The notes under the pieces were generated by a model. The model made no database searches, was not told where the DNA came from, and saw only the letters and a program-made list of their open reading frames with translations. Below, piece after piece: positions 8,842 to 17,518 of a stretch of DNA of 47,844 nt. Position 1 is the stretch's first letter. Each line of letters begins with the position of its first letter. Origin of the DNA: Endozoicomonadaceae bacterium (lineage in GTDB: Bacteria; Pseudomonadota; Gammaproteobacteria; Pseudomonadales; Endozoicomonadaceae); the NCBI GenBank assembly GCA_023146365.1, contig JAGLCE010000031.1, positions 1 to 47,844 on the forward strand, in the 5' to 3' direction. The position numbers and the translations under genes were made by a program.

Positions 8842-9549
8842 TCAGGATACGCTTGCCATAGCAATCAGTGTATTACGAAGATCATCTCTCGTGTAGACCG
8901 GCGCTTCGAAGGGGATACGCACCACCCGCTCACCCAGTAGGAGATGACAACCCTCACTATCAACACCTACCATTTTGACTTCCACCCCCTCCGGAATGAT
9001 CTCATCAGCCTTCATGCAATATTGAATAACAGCTGCTTGATCATCATCATTCATCTGCTCCAGAACGCCTTTTTCAACCTCTTCTGCAAAGGGATTAGCA
9101 CACAATAGTGCATCAGGATCGACCCAATAAATTTCACTAAATCCCCCAATAAACCGAGCCCGTACTAGCTTAATGCGGTAAAACTCAAAATCATGTGTCT
9201 TATGATAGTGGCAAGATTGCGGGAAAAATCGATAATAGCGTTCAGCGGCAAGTGCATCTTCGATCGCCTCCGCATCCCCCACCCAAGTAAGACGGCTACC
9301 CGCCTGGATATCATCGACATCGCTCTGAATAATCGTCAAAGAGACTTTGGAATTCTGACTGATATTACAAGTATGCTGAGCAATACGGCTGATCAGGATC
9401 ACAAGCTGGCCATCGGCATTCAGACAATATGGCGCTACCGATCCGAAGGGATAGCCCGACATAGATACAGACAGGGTCGACAATACCCCTTGGTATTCAC
9501 TCAAAAGCAACGCACGCGCCTGCGAAGCAGCCTCCCGTCTGTCAGCCAT
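8842..9549 (-). CDS. HugZ-like pyridoxamine 5'-phosphate oxidase-fold protein (haem utilisation family)
   Basis: The N-terminal ~150 residues form an FMN-binding split-barrel-like domain with the family text QARALLLSEYQGVLSTLS, YPFGSVAPYCLN, LISRIAQHTCNI and a hydrophobic strand pattern. The C-terminal ~80 residues match the DUF2470/HugZ tail (NDDDQAAVIQYCM; VDSEGCHLLLG). HugZ-type proteins bind or degrade haem to release iron, but many relatives have no proven activity, so the role is inferred. GGAGTG lies just ahead of ATG 9549. It is transcribed in the same direction as fxsA after a 121-base gap, so co-transcription is possible but unproven. Confidence 0.8.
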   Translation of the reverse strand: MADRREAASQARALLLSEYQGVLSTLSVSMSGYPFGSVAPYCLNADGQLVILISRIAQHTCNISQNSKVSLTIIQSDVDDIQAGSRLTWVGDAEAIEDALAAERYYRFFPQSCHYHKTHDFEFYRIKLVRARFIGGFSEIYWVDPDALLCANPFAEEVEKGVLEQMNDDDQAAVIQYCMKADEIIPEGVEVKMVGVDSEGCHLLLGERVVRIPFEAPVYTRDDLRNTLIAMASVS

Positions 9550-10017
9550 GGTTCACTCCACTGAATGTGTATTCTAATCTCAATTCTGCATACAAATGAT
9601 AACACTCAAACAAGCTCGCACGCGGCAATTTCAGATCATATTACTTCAATCGACCGAATTAGAAGACGTTATAAACGTTTGAAACGTTACAACTTCATTT
9701 GGCTCATTGTTTAATGATACATTTCTGTCACTCATCACAAGTGATTAATGTAATATATTTAACTCTTACCTTAATCCGTGACTTCTTTATTACTTTCACC
9801 GTTCCCGTACTTAATAACACTGAGCGAGTCTCAAGATTCAACTTTTAACTGAGAATAGTCCGTAATTTATTTAAAAAATATAAACATTACCGGCATAACT
9901 GGTTTCTAAAATCGGGGTGAAGTATTCATACAAAATATCCTTATTTGATAGATGACTTAATTCAATGTAAGACATTTACTGGAAATGGTATTAATCAGTA
10001 CTTCCATTCTCCTTTCA
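9550..10017. other. AT-rich intergenic spacer
   Basis: No gene-like frame was found. A cluster of ACGTT half-sites occurs at 9666-9687 (GACGTTATAAACGTTTGAAACGTT), about 120 bases upstream of the HugZ-like gene. It could be an operator but has no further support. Confidence 0.35.
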
Positions 10018-11631
10018 TCAGCTTTTGCCAGATGATTTATTATCAGCACCATGTTTGATCAGAAGTTCAGCTATCTCGCTACGATGCCCTATCTTAGCTA
10101 GTTCAAGGGGAGTCTTGTTTGTGACACTCGTCGAGACATTAACATCAGCCCCCTTTGTTAGCAGAAGTTTAACTGTGTCTGTCATGCCATATTGGACGGC
10201 AATTTGAAGGGGAGCCTTCTTTAGGTTATTATGCTGAAGTTCAACGTTTGCACCATGCTCGATCAGGCATTTAGCTATCTCGCTCTTATGGTTTAGCAAA
10301 GCTAGTTGAAGAGGAGTATAGCAAATGGCCGTCGTCGAAGCATCAACGTCGGCACCATTTTTGAGCAAAAATTCAACTACTTTTGTTTTACCCTGTCCAA
10401 TAGCCATCTGAAGGGAAGAGCCTTTCTTGCTTAACGAATGATTAACATTGACATCATGTTCGAGCAGGAGTTTAGCAATATCTTCCCCTTGATCCACCCC
10501 ATTCATAGAATTAATAATGAGTAGCTGAAGAAGAGTATAGCCAGAGCTATCCTCAAGATTAAAAACATCATGACCAGAGCTATTGATGAGTAGGCATTCA
10601 AGTAAATTTATCCTGTATTCTTTAGCGCAATTGAAAAGCGCATCTTTCGTCTGCAGGGTTATGCCATTGTTATAGATGTTTACACCATTTTCAATCAAAA
10701 GTTTGATGAGTATGTAATTTTTTTCCCGCAGTGCGATCTCTATCAGAGAGTAGAAGTTATTATCCTTTGATGATTGGTATTTATTGAAAATAAAATCAGA
10801 ATCTATGTCAATCATTGTTTCTAAAATAAAGATATTTCCTTCAAGAGACGCAACTAAAGGCAAAGCATCGACAACGTTTGACTTAATATTATAGATCTCA
10901 CTTTCGGCAAGAAAGTTGACGATTTGTTCACTACCGTTTTGATCTGCGATAGTCATTAGGAAATGAGATAAACCATTTGTCGTTTTATATTTTTTCCGTG
11001 TAATCATTGGATCGTCATTATAGGCAGCTTTTAATGCAGCGAGATCATCATCACGACAAGCCCTCAAAATAAAAGATTCCCTGTAAGTCACATCCTCTAT
11101 TTCTGAACGACAATAAGGACACGGTTTTGCTCTTGAATATATGGTTTTGCCACCGTAGATGCCGATTACCTGAATCTTACTGTCAAGGCATCTATCATGA
11201 AATTGGTGCGAGCACGAAGTGATTGCAATCCTGTCGTTTGTACAAAGAGTATTTAAGCAAATGGAACATTGATGAGCTTTTTCTTGATGAAGCTTATTTA
11301 TTTCATCTTGAAGTTCAGCGTCGTATCGCTTCCGTTCTAATGCTTTCTCTATATAGAGATTAGTTCTATGGGCATCATTTGTATCTGTCTCTATACAACT
11401 TATTTTTCTTTTTGATAGATGCTTATTCAAGCCAATAAAAAGAGCATCGTTATAAATAAAATTTAGGTTACCCATATCCAATGTAACCCTCCTGCAACAG
11501 AACAACACAGGGAGCGAGCATAAATACGCGAGTATTGAATTTAATCCTTGATTCTTTTTTAGGCGAACACACAGCATATAATCGCTACGGCCTTTTAAAC
11601 ATAAAATAGTTGTCTTGAGTGAATCATCCAT
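10018..11631 (-). CDS. RING-H2 finger plus ankyrin-repeat protein, candidate E3 ubiquitin ligase effector
   Basis: Residues 122-174 hold a complete C3H2C3 RING: Cys122, Cys125, Cys140, His142, His145, Cys148, Cys171 and Cys174 (CSIC, SCSHQFHDRC, CPYC). RING-H2 domains recruit ubiquitin-charged E2 enzymes in eukaryotes. A helical, coiled-coil-like segment (about 90-120) precedes it. About eight ankyrin repeats fill residues 185-530, with clear text such as LLEHDVNVN, FLLKNGADVDAS, CLIEHGANVELQ and LLLTKGADVNVS, presumably for substrate binding. The N-terminal 65 residues (NSILAYLCSLPVLFCCRRV, then FIYND) resemble the window's shared CSYTWN module without the CSYTWN text. AGGATG precedes ATG 11631. 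Bacteria lack ubiquitin, so action in a host cell is the natural inference. The gene is AT-rich and likely acquired. Confidence 0.85.
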   Translation of the reverse strand: MDDSLKTTILCLKGRSDYMLCVRLKKNQGLNSILAYLCSLPVLFCCRRVTLDMGNLNFIYNDALFIGLNKHLSKRKISCIETDTNDAHRTNLYIEKALERKRYDAELQDEINKLHQEKAHQCSICLNTLCTNDRIAITSCSHQFHDRCLDSKIQVIGIYGGKTIYSRAKPCPYCRSEIEDVTYRESFILRACRDDDLAALKAAYNDDPMITRKKYKTTNGLSHFLMTIADQNGSEQIVNFLAESEIYNIKSNVVDALPLVASLEGNIFILETMIDIDSDFIFNKYQSSKDNNFYSLIEIALREKNYILIKLLIENGVNIYNNGITLQTKDALFNCAKEYRINLLECLLINSSGHDVFNLEDSSGYTLLQLLIINSMNGVDQGEDIAKLLLEHDVNVNHSLSKKGSSLQMAIGQGKTKVVEFLLKNGADVDASTTAICYTPLQLALLNHKSEIAKCLIEHGANVELQHNNLKKAPLQIAVQYGMTDTVKLLLTKGADVNVSTSVTNKTPLELAKIGHRSEIAELLIKHGADNKSSGKS

Positions 11632-12002
11632 ATTGACATCCTATTTTCGATCTATTCATATCAGTAAGTGTGAGGTTATTTATCGTTAATTAAAACAACT
11701 CTCCTGTTTATATGTTGGACATGACTCAATGATATTAGTTCATTTTAAAGTTAAAGCAGATGGTAGGATGTTTTAAGTCGGCTTCATATTTCGGCTTTCG
11801 TTTATTTATATCTTTGTAAGCCATGCTCGGATTTCTTGTTCTTGTTTGTTATCAGTTAGTGGAATACTCAGAGAGTGTATTTTACCTCTTAGGCCTTGTA
11901 ATGCATGGGGTTAAGGCAATTATTTTTTCCTTGAAGTCACGAATTCTGATCTAATTCAATAAAAATGATAAAAACGAAATATGTATTTAAAAAAACAGAT
12001 TT
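11632..12002. other. Spacer upstream of the RING-ankyrin gene
   Basis: AT-rich; no gene-like frame or clear promoter was identified. Confidence 0.4.
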
Positions 12003-12327
12003 CAGTCGCCAGAAGGTTATCGTGACTGGTTGACTGATTTAAAAAATAGAATTCACCATGCCCAACAAAGTGCAACGCTGGCGGTAAACCGTGAGTTGAT
12101 CGTGCTGTACTGGCAGATCGGCAATGATATTTATTTTAGCAAGGTAGGCGGCACAGGGCTGGCGCTCAAAGGTAATCGTGCGCTTGGCTCACGATCTGCG
12201 TACTGCTTTTCCTGATATGAAGGGGTTCTCCCGTAGCAATCTGCTTTATATGCATCATTTGCCGAGGCTTGAGTACAACAAATATCTTGACACAACGCAG
12301 CTTGACAGCTTCAATGCTAATCGATAA
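12003..12327 (+). pseudogene. DUF1016 (YhcG-type PD-(D/E)XK nuclease family) N-terminal remnant
   Basis: From 12003 the frame reads SPEGYRDWLTDLKNRIHHAQ, then VNRELIVLYWQIGNDI, the classic N-terminal helix text of the DUF1016/YhcG family. A frameshift near 12165-12175 moves the text to another frame, which continues LAHDLRTAFPDMKGFSRSNL and stops at 12325-12327. The nuclease C-terminal domain is absent, so this is a truncated and frameshifted relic. Relatives occur near restriction-modification genes and mobile DNA, which fits an accessory region. Confidence 0.75.
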
Positions 12328-12386
12328 TGAAGCTCTATAAGGCGTTAGGCTCGGCCAATGATCTAGCTAACAGGAATCGCCTAAAA

Positions 12387-12426
12387 CGGTTGCGGTTGCG
12401 GTTGCGGTTGCGGTTGCGGTTGCGTT
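12387..12426. repeat. Hexanucleotide tandem repeat (CGGTTG)x6
   Basis: Six uninterrupted copies of CGGTTG followed by a partial copy lie about 50 bases upstream of the ATP-grasp gene at 12475. A length-variable tract in this position could change promoter spacing, but no promoter boxes around it are clear. Confidence 0.9.
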
Positions 12427-12474
12427 AAAAAGATAACGATTAGTTAACTAAAAACATAAGTAACTAGGTAAATA

Positions 12475-13401
12475 ATGATTAAACAAATACTGCTATGGTA
12501 TCGAACTTACCCTTGGATAAAATCATTACTCAAATACCCTGTGAGCCTCTATAAAAAAGTATGCTTTTCAGTGTTCAGCGACAAAAGATTGACTGAGATA
12601 ATATTTAAATGGAGTCACGGGTACCCCCTTGACTTATCAAATACAAGGACATTAAACGAGAAACTTCAGTGGCTTAAATTATACGATAAAAAACCAGAGT
12701 ACGCTCGCTTCGTTGACAAGTACGAAGTAAGAAAATACATAGAGAATAAAATTGGTCATGAATATTTAATCCCTTTATTAAGAGTATTCAATAAAAATGA
12801 TGAGATTAACTTAGATGGATTAGAGTATCCCTATATCATAAAGCCTAACCATGCCAATGGACTATACAGAATCATTAGAAGCGATAACGATCTCAACATA
12901 AAAAAACTACGAAAAGAGTGTAGTGCATGGCTAAAAGTTAATGCTTATAAGCTATCAAGAGAGTGGCAATATAATAAAATAGTACCAAAAATAGTAGTTG
13001 AAAAGCTCTTGACTAATAAAAATGAAACAATAGCTTTTGATTATAAATTTCATTGCATACATGGAGAAATCATAGCCATTCAAGTCGACTTAGATCGTCA
13101 AGATAATCATTCTCAGGCTTTCTATGATCAAGAGTGGAATATACTGCCTTTTAAATGGGGCCCGTATGCTAGAGCGATCAATATCGATAGGCCAAACTGT
13201 TTAGATAAGATAACCGAAAAAACCAAACTATTGGCTCAAGAATTTTCTTTTATCCGAATTGACTGGTACATACTCGATAATCAGTTTTACTTTGGCGAAT
13301 TGACGCTTCACCCTTACGGAGGCTTTATGCAATTTCATCCTGAGAGCTGGGATATGAAATTCGGCATGAAACTAAAGACTGAATCGATCACGATCACTTA
13401 A
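12475..13401 (+). CDS. TupA-like ATP-grasp family protein (surface-polysaccharide type)
   Basis: The 308-residue sequence matches the ATP-grasp family often found in capsule, LPS and teichuronopeptide clusters. Landmarks are the early SHGYPLDLSNTRTLNEKLQW and DKYEVRKYI, the ATP-binding strand YPYIIKPNHANG (Lys and Asn), VVEKLL, FDYKFHCIHGE near residue 200, then FIRIDWYILDNQFYFGELTL with the metal-binding Asp and Glu, and PYGGFMQFHPESWD at the end. ATP-grasp enzymes join a carboxylate to an amine or thiol through an acyl-phosphate, so this one may add an amino acid to a sugar polymer; the substrate is unknown. ATG 12475 has TAGGTAAATA ahead of it. It stands alone, without other polysaccharide genes, behind a hexamer repeat tract. 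Confidence 0.8.
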   Translation: MIKQILLWYRTYPWIKSLLKYPVSLYKKVCFSVFSDKRLTEIIFKWSHGYPLDLSNTRTLNEKLQWLKLYDKKPEYARFVDKYEVRKYIENKIGHEYLIPLLRVFNKNDEINLDGLEYPYIIKPNHANGLYRIIRSDNDLNIKKLRKECSAWLKVNAYKLSREWQYNKIVPKIVVEKLLTNKNETIAFDYKFHCIHGEIIAIQVDLDRQDNHSQAFYDQEWNILPFKWGPYARAINIDRPNCLDKITEKTKLLAQEFSFIRIDWYILDNQFYFGELTLHPYGGFMQFHPESWDMKFGMKLKTESITIT

Positions 13402-13460
13402 CATTTATTGAATTAACAGAAACAGACAGGATACGCTTTTAATAAATTAAAAGATGAAAA

Positions 13461-13482
13461 AATGAACTTTTAAAACAATATC
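13461..13482 (+). promoter_or_regulatory. Copy of the recurrent AATGAACTTTT upstream motif
   Basis: AATGAACTTTTAAAACAATA lies about 115-135 bases upstream of the small secreted-protein frame. It resembles the element found ahead of the CSYTWN-module genes but is the weakest match in its second half. Confidence 0.3.
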
Positions 13483-13596
13483 TTGTCTAATTATATAACC
13501 ACAGCATTAAAAACATTTCATTTAATGTATCACAATCACTAAACATGGAGTTTACACTATAAAAAATATTAGCATCATAAAAAAATTATCCTTTTA

Positions 13597-14016
13597 TTGG
13601 CGGTATCAATTCTATTTTTTACCACAAACACGCTTGCAGATATCACCATTAAGAACAAAGGTACATATCTCATTAATAAAATATGTATTGGCGATTTCGG
13701 CGATAATGAAAACTGTGAAGATGTGTTACTGCCTCATGGTCAGTCATATAAAATCCCTAGCAGCGAGATTCCACCGGAAGGTGTCCAGATCGCTATGAAG
13801 ATTTTCTGTGCCATTCATCTGATGCTACCCGTCGTCGAGGTGCAAGGACTAAGCGACCGATTCATTCAGGATGACGAGAGAATCGATATGAGTGGTCTCT
13901 GCATTTACGTTGATGAAGATAACGGCCCAAACATTATGCCATATAGTCGCAATGCAATATTTCACTGGGATGTGCTATTTAATGGATATCTAACAATCCT
14001 CGACAATCAGCAATAA
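13597..14016 (+). CDS. Small secreted protein of unknown function
   Basis: The N-terminus LLLAVSILFFTTNTLA-DIT is a signal-peptide hydrophobic core ending in a plausible cleavage site, so the mature ~125-residue protein should be exported. The mature part has an acidic character and cysteines at the N-terminal side (KICIGDFGDNENCED), with no family I recognise. Start choice is a problem: the only listed start is a TTG inside the hydrophobic core. Upstream the frame reads HHKKIILLLAVS back to a TAG at 13570, which would be an ideal signal peptide (two lysines) but contains no ATG, GTG or TTG. Either an ATT codon (13585) is used, the start was lost by mutation, or there is a sequence error. Confidence 0.5.
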   Translation: MAVSILFFTTNTLADITIKNKGTYLINKICIGDFGDNENCEDVLLPHGQSYKIPSSEIPPEGVQIAMKIFCAIHLMLPVVEVQGLSDRFIQDDERIDMSGLCIYVDEDNGPNIMPYSRNAIFHWDVLFNGYLTILDNQQ

Positions 14017-14455
14017 TAGCTACCTGACATTGTTTGAGTCGAGCGCGATACAGCCTTGTATTGTTTAATCATCAAAAACCCTTGAATGACTAGGCGTCAT
14101 GCAAAGATTGATCCTAGATTGCCATTTTTTTTGACCACACTGATCAGTCGTTAGACCAAGCTTAACGCAAGGCAGCACAGGATAAAACCAAACCATTACC
14201 AGTAAAGCGTACATCAATGTACACTACTCAACAGTCGCTACTCAACAGTCGTTCGCCCTACAGCGTACTCATCACTCTGTTGAGTTATTGGATGAGACGC
14301 TTGAACTTCAACGTAGCATTGACGACATCCATTGATGGGCAGTCGCCATATTCATGAGATCCGCCGAATGCGACACATCGTAGAAAGTCATAAAAATAGC
14401 TATCAACCACGCATATAGACTACATTTCATACAAACATGAGGGTCATATATCGTT
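14017..14455. other. Spacer with short tandem repeat
   Basis: No intact gene. A perfect 14-bp tandem duplication (CTACTCAACAGTCG at 14224-14237 and 14238-14251) is present. The surrounding DNA has the mixed composition of decayed coding sequence, but I recognise no family. Confidence 0.4.
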
Positions 14456-15220
14456 ATGGATTTACAGCAAAAGGTAGTCATGATCACCGGCGCCGCTCGA
14501 GGGCTGGGACGAAGTATTGCGACATCACTGGCGTCAAGAGGCTGCAAACTGGTGCTGGCGGATCTTAACCAGGATGGATTAACAAAAACAGAACAGCTCT
14601 GCCTTGAGGCTGGTAGCAAGAAGACCAAGCATTACATTGCGAATGTTGCTAACGAATCCGACGTTATCGCCCTGATTGAAAAAGTCCATACCGATTTTGG
14701 CTGCTTAGATGCCCTGATCAATAACGCAGGCATCCTCCGAGATGGTTTGCTGGTAAAAGTTAAGGAGGGTGAAATTGTCGACAAACTTTCGCTGGATCAG
14801 TGGCAGTCAGTCATTGATGTCAACCTAACCGGCGTTTTTCTCTGTGGCCGTGAAGCTGCAGCACAGATGATTAAACAGGGTACCGGCGGTGTTATCATCA
14901 ACATTTCCAGCATTGCTCGATCCGGCAACTTTGGTCAGACCAACTATGCTGCGGCCAAAGCCGGTGTCGTCGCCATGACGGTCAGCTGGGCTCGGGAACT
15001 GGCTCGTTACGGAATCCGCAGTGCGGCCATCGCCCCAGGCATGATTGAAACCGAGATGACAGCCGCTATGAAACCGGAAGCTCAAGCCAAAATGACGTCC
15101 GTCATTCCTATGAAGCGAATGGGTCAACCTGAAGAGATTGCCAATACCGTCCGCTTTATTCTAGAAAATGACTACATCAGCGGCAGAGTGATTGAAGTGG
15201 ACGGCGGCCTGAGAATATAG
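14456..15220 (+). CDS. Short-chain dehydrogenase/reductase, FabG-like
   Basis: This is a Rossmann-fold NAD(P)-dependent oxidoreductase of 254 residues. The cofactor motif TGAARGLG is at residues 11-18, NNAG at 89-92, the Asn of DVNLTGVF near 123, Ser151/152 in NISSIARSG, and Tyr164-xxx-Lys168 in NYAAAKAG, so the catalytic tetrad is complete. The C-terminal PGMIETEM and ISGRVIEVDGG are typical of 3-oxoacyl-ACP reductase-like enzymes. The insert LVKVKEGEIVDKLSLDQW marks a subgroup often annotated FabG or acetoacetyl-CoA reductase-like; the true substrate is unknown. No fatty-acid genes adjoin it, so it is probably not the housekeeping FabG. GAGGGT lies about 13 bases before ATG 14456. Confidence 0.9.
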   Translation: MDLQQKVVMITGAARGLGRSIATSLASRGCKLVLADLNQDGLTKTEQLCLEAGSKKTKHYIANVANESDVIALIEKVHTDFGCLDALINNAGILRDGLLVKVKEGEIVDKLSLDQWQSVIDVNLTGVFLCGREAAAQMIKQGTGGVIINISSIARSGNFGQTNYAAAKAGVVAMTVSWARELARYGIRSAAIAPGMIETEMTAAMKPEAQAKMTSVIPMKRMGQPEEIANTVRFILENDYISGRVIEVDGGLRI

Positions 15221-15354
15221 TGCCCCCCTACCACCCATATCTAAGACGGTGATCAGACCGGTAGAAGTCCTCTAACAGATGCAATCGTAAGGCTTTTGAT
15301 CCTGTGAGGATGTTTGACCCTAACCTTAATATCCATAAAAACAGACACTCTTCC

Positions 15355-15714
15355 ATGAAACAGTATATTTTAGAAGCTCTGATTATAGAAGCACCAGAAG
15401 AATTTGTTGTTAAATTATTTACACAATGGCTTAATGATAAAGAAATCAACGAATGGCTATTCAGTCAAAATTATTATCCACTCAATATGTTGATGGATGA
15501 ATACTGTCCATAGAATCTATTATTATATGGTCTTTTAAAGATACTTCCTGAGACTAATGGGGATATAAAAAACAAATTCACACCATGTGACGGAAAAAAT
15601 GAAACGCTTCAGATGTCTCAAGAGAACCATCCAGCATGGCTTTCTGGTTGGAATGATGATTTTGGACGAACATTAATAATGAAAAATAAAGTCGGGTATA
15701 TGTTTTTGACATAG
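15355..15714 (+). pseudogene. Unknown ORF split by an in-frame TAG
   Basis: From ATG 15355 (or 15304 upstream) the frame reads MKQYILEALIIEAPEEFVVK and reaches TAG at 15511-15513. The same frame then stays open for 66 more codons (LLLYGLLKILPETNGDI, later HPAWLSGWNDDFGRTLI) until TAG at 15712-15714. The composition is alike on both sides, so one ~119-residue protein broken by a single stop is the simplest reading; programmed readthrough is possible but unsupported. The family is not recognised. Confidence 0.45.
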
Positions 15715-15811
15715 TGGGCTCACACTGGGTTTTAGTCGACCGTGAGTTTCGCCCACTGGCCTTCAATTTTCAATGTGTCGCACTAGCAAATGAAATCCGC
15801 GTTATTTATTC

Positions 15812-16519
15812 TCACACTGATTCAAGAGCAGGCATTACTATTGAGCTTACACCCAAGGGACGGCACACGCTTATCCTTATATTATTAGCAAGATAAAGCG
15901 TGCCACCGATAAATATGTTAACGGGCATAGAGTTAATCTTGTAGCAATTAGTACTATTAACATTGCCATCGACATGCATCTCCTCGGGTAATTTCTCAAG
16001 GTTGACACATCCGTAAAGAATAAGGGAGCCAGTGACAGTCATATATTCTGGCAGGTGCGTAATAGCTGGATTATGAGAAAGATCAAGATCTCCTTCTATC
16101 GTCAGATTATCGGGTAACAACGCACACCCTATTAAGAATTTTCTATCGAACTTCACATCTTCTTTCACTATGTAATGAATATCATTTAAAAAACGTTTAT
16201 TTTTAATAAGTGTATAAAGATCGTCCGCAGATATAATGACAGTTTTTAAGGTTAACTTATCATGATCACTTTTAACAATACGCAGTGATTCCATCGTCAA
16301 CGCATTGATATAATTACCATATGCGCGACCAAAAATAGTGTTCTTATTATTGTTATTGTATATTATTTCTACTTCAGATAATTTAACTTTGCGGTTACAA
16401 AAGACTCCATAGATAAGCGTTTTTATACACTTAAGGATATTAATCGCAGTAGATGATTTATTGAAACAACCTTTATTCCAAGTATATGAACATGAGGCAC
16501 TTATCGAAAAATTAATCAT
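15812..16519 (-). CDS. CSYTWN-module protein with leucine-rich-like repeats, candidate effector
   Basis: The first ~70 residues carry the shared module: MINFSISASCSYTWNKGCFN, a hydrophobic helix ending VFCNRKVKL, then IIYNNNNKNTIFG. A linker with LKTVIISADDLYTLI follows, as in the 46403 gene (IIISANELKELI). Residues ~125-215 form about four 20-21-residue repeats of the type LP-x-x-(L/M)-T-(I/V)-x-G-(D/S)-L-x-L (LPDNLTIEGDLDLSHNPAIT; LPEYMTVTGSLILYGCVNLE), resembling bacterial LPX-type leucine-rich repeats. The tail after GGTLYLANN departs from the pattern. At 235 residues it is shorter than its paralogue at 46403. AGGTGATTCA precedes ATG 16519, the same leader as its paralogues. Role inferred: host-directed binding protein. 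Confidence 0.75.
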   Translation of the reverse strand: MINFSISASCSYTWNKGCFNKSSTAINILKCIKTLIYGVFCNRKVKLSEVEIIYNNNNKNTIFGRAYGNYINALTMESLRIVKSDHDKLTLKTVIISADDLYTLIKNKRFLNDIHYIVKEDVKFDRKFLIGCALLPDNLTIEGDLDLSHNPAITHLPEYMTVTGSLILYGCVNLEKLPEEMHVDGNVNSTNCYKINSMPVNIFIGGTLYLANNIRISVCRPLGVSSIVMPALESV

Positions 16520-16663
16520 TGAATCACCTATAAAATATTAAAAAAACAGTCATTAAACACGAGTCATATTCTGATATGATAAATACTCGATTTCACCAGC
16601 GCTATCTTTCACGGTTAGAATCATGTGGCATCTATCTTATTTTATTAATTCTATCCATCTGTT

Positions 16664-16690
16664 AGGTTATTATTATTTAAAAAAGTTCAT
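16664..16690 (-). promoter_or_regulatory. Recurrent AATGAACTTTTT-type upstream motif
   Basis: On the minus strand ATGAACTTTTTTAAATAATA lies about 145-170 bases ahead of the LRR gene start at 16519. It matches elements ahead of the 19138, 46403, 47518 and 36464 genes. Confidence 0.45.
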
Positions 16691-17193
16691 TCCTTTTATA
16701 AAGTAACACATATTAAACAATAGGACGGACTAGGAAGCCTGCTTGAAGTGCGATATTATCGGAATAGATGCTTGAACCTAAAAGGACATTACCCCTACTC
16801 TGGCATAATGCTTCTCATTGTAGTTTCCTGCGATCACCCATGTTCACCTCAACCGCTTGGCAATATGGCCGTTGAGCATGATAATACTCATTAGCACTCA
16901 ACGGATGAACAGAGACCGCAATCCTTGATGATTTTGAACCGACATCAGAAAATATGGCTGGTAGTCAGCAAAATCCCCTTCGGCAAAGTCGCGACCTATG
17001 GCCAGATCGCCGAACTAGCTGGCCTCCCGCGACAGGCTCGCGCCGTTGGCAGCATCCTCAGCCAACTGCCCCGCAGCTCTGACCTGCCGTGGCATCGAGT
17101 CATCAACAGGAAAGGCAAGCTATCCATTTCGCCAGAGAGCGGTAAATACATGAAACAGAAAGCACGTCTTGAGCAGGAAAGCATTACCTTTGA
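16664..17193. repeat. Segmental duplication, copy 1
   Basis: This segment matches 19272-19826. It spans the upstream motif, the intergenic region and most of an ATL gene, with divergence in the spacer but near-identity in the ATL part. Homology continues leftwards into the N-terminal modules of the flanking minus-strand genes, so the original unit was [effector start - ATL]. Confidence 0.85.
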
Positions 17194-17260
17194 CATCGGT
17201 GTTGAATCTGCCTCAGCAGGAAACACTAGGAAACACGTTACTATTTTGCTCACTTTCTAA
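16928..17260 (+). pseudogene. Alkyltransferase-like protein (ATL), 3'-truncated duplicate
   Basis: Residues 1-~88 are almost identical to the intact ATL at 19561, with about seven base differences over ~270. The PWHRV active-site text is present. After ITFD (about 17193) the homology stops. The last ~22 codons run antisense through the end of the WD40 gene, so the C-terminal strand of the family is replaced by unrelated residues. The protein is probably non-functional. The start is ATG 16928 rather than the TTG one codon earlier. Confidence 0.8.
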
Positions 17261-17518
17261 TACCCAGATCTTGGTTTCATGCTGATTACGGCCTGCTACA
17301 ATAAAAAGTCCCTCGGGGCTAAATTTGGCATCTAATGCCCGTGTTATGCTGGCTTTTTCTTGCCATTTCTTGCGAACACACCCCCAGATTTTGGCAGTTC
17401 CATCCGCAGAGGCTGTTACAATGTGACTTTCGTCAGAACTGAAATCGGCACAAAATACCTTATCAGAATGCTCGAGGATGGCTTTTTTTTGCCATGTCTC
17501 ACCAACAAACTCCCAGAT
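17213..17518 (-). pseudogene. WD40 continuation beyond the in-frame stop of the F-box/WD40 gene
   Basis: After the stop at 17519-17521 the same minus-strand frame continues IWEFVGETWQKKAILEHSDK, then VFCADFSSDESHIVTASADG, and KFSPEGLFIVAGRN, which are WD40 repeats. It ends at TGA 17213-17215. The interrupted motif is KDKTA-stop-IW where KDKTARIW is expected, so a Lys/Arg codon has become TAA. About 100 residues (two more blades) are cut off. Confidence 0.8.

Noticed and set aside
9666..9687. Cluster of ACGTT half-sites as an operator
   Set aside because: Short and AT-biased, no known regulator motif matched; mentioned only in the spacer note.
14308..14628. Minus-strand 106-codon frame across the SDR start
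   Set aside because: It overlaps the conserved cofactor-binding end of the SDR and has no ribosome site or recognisable text.
15714..15896. Plus-strand 60-codon frame between the amber ORF and the LRR gene
   Set aside because: GTG start, overlaps the LRR gene antisense, no recognised motif; probably chance.
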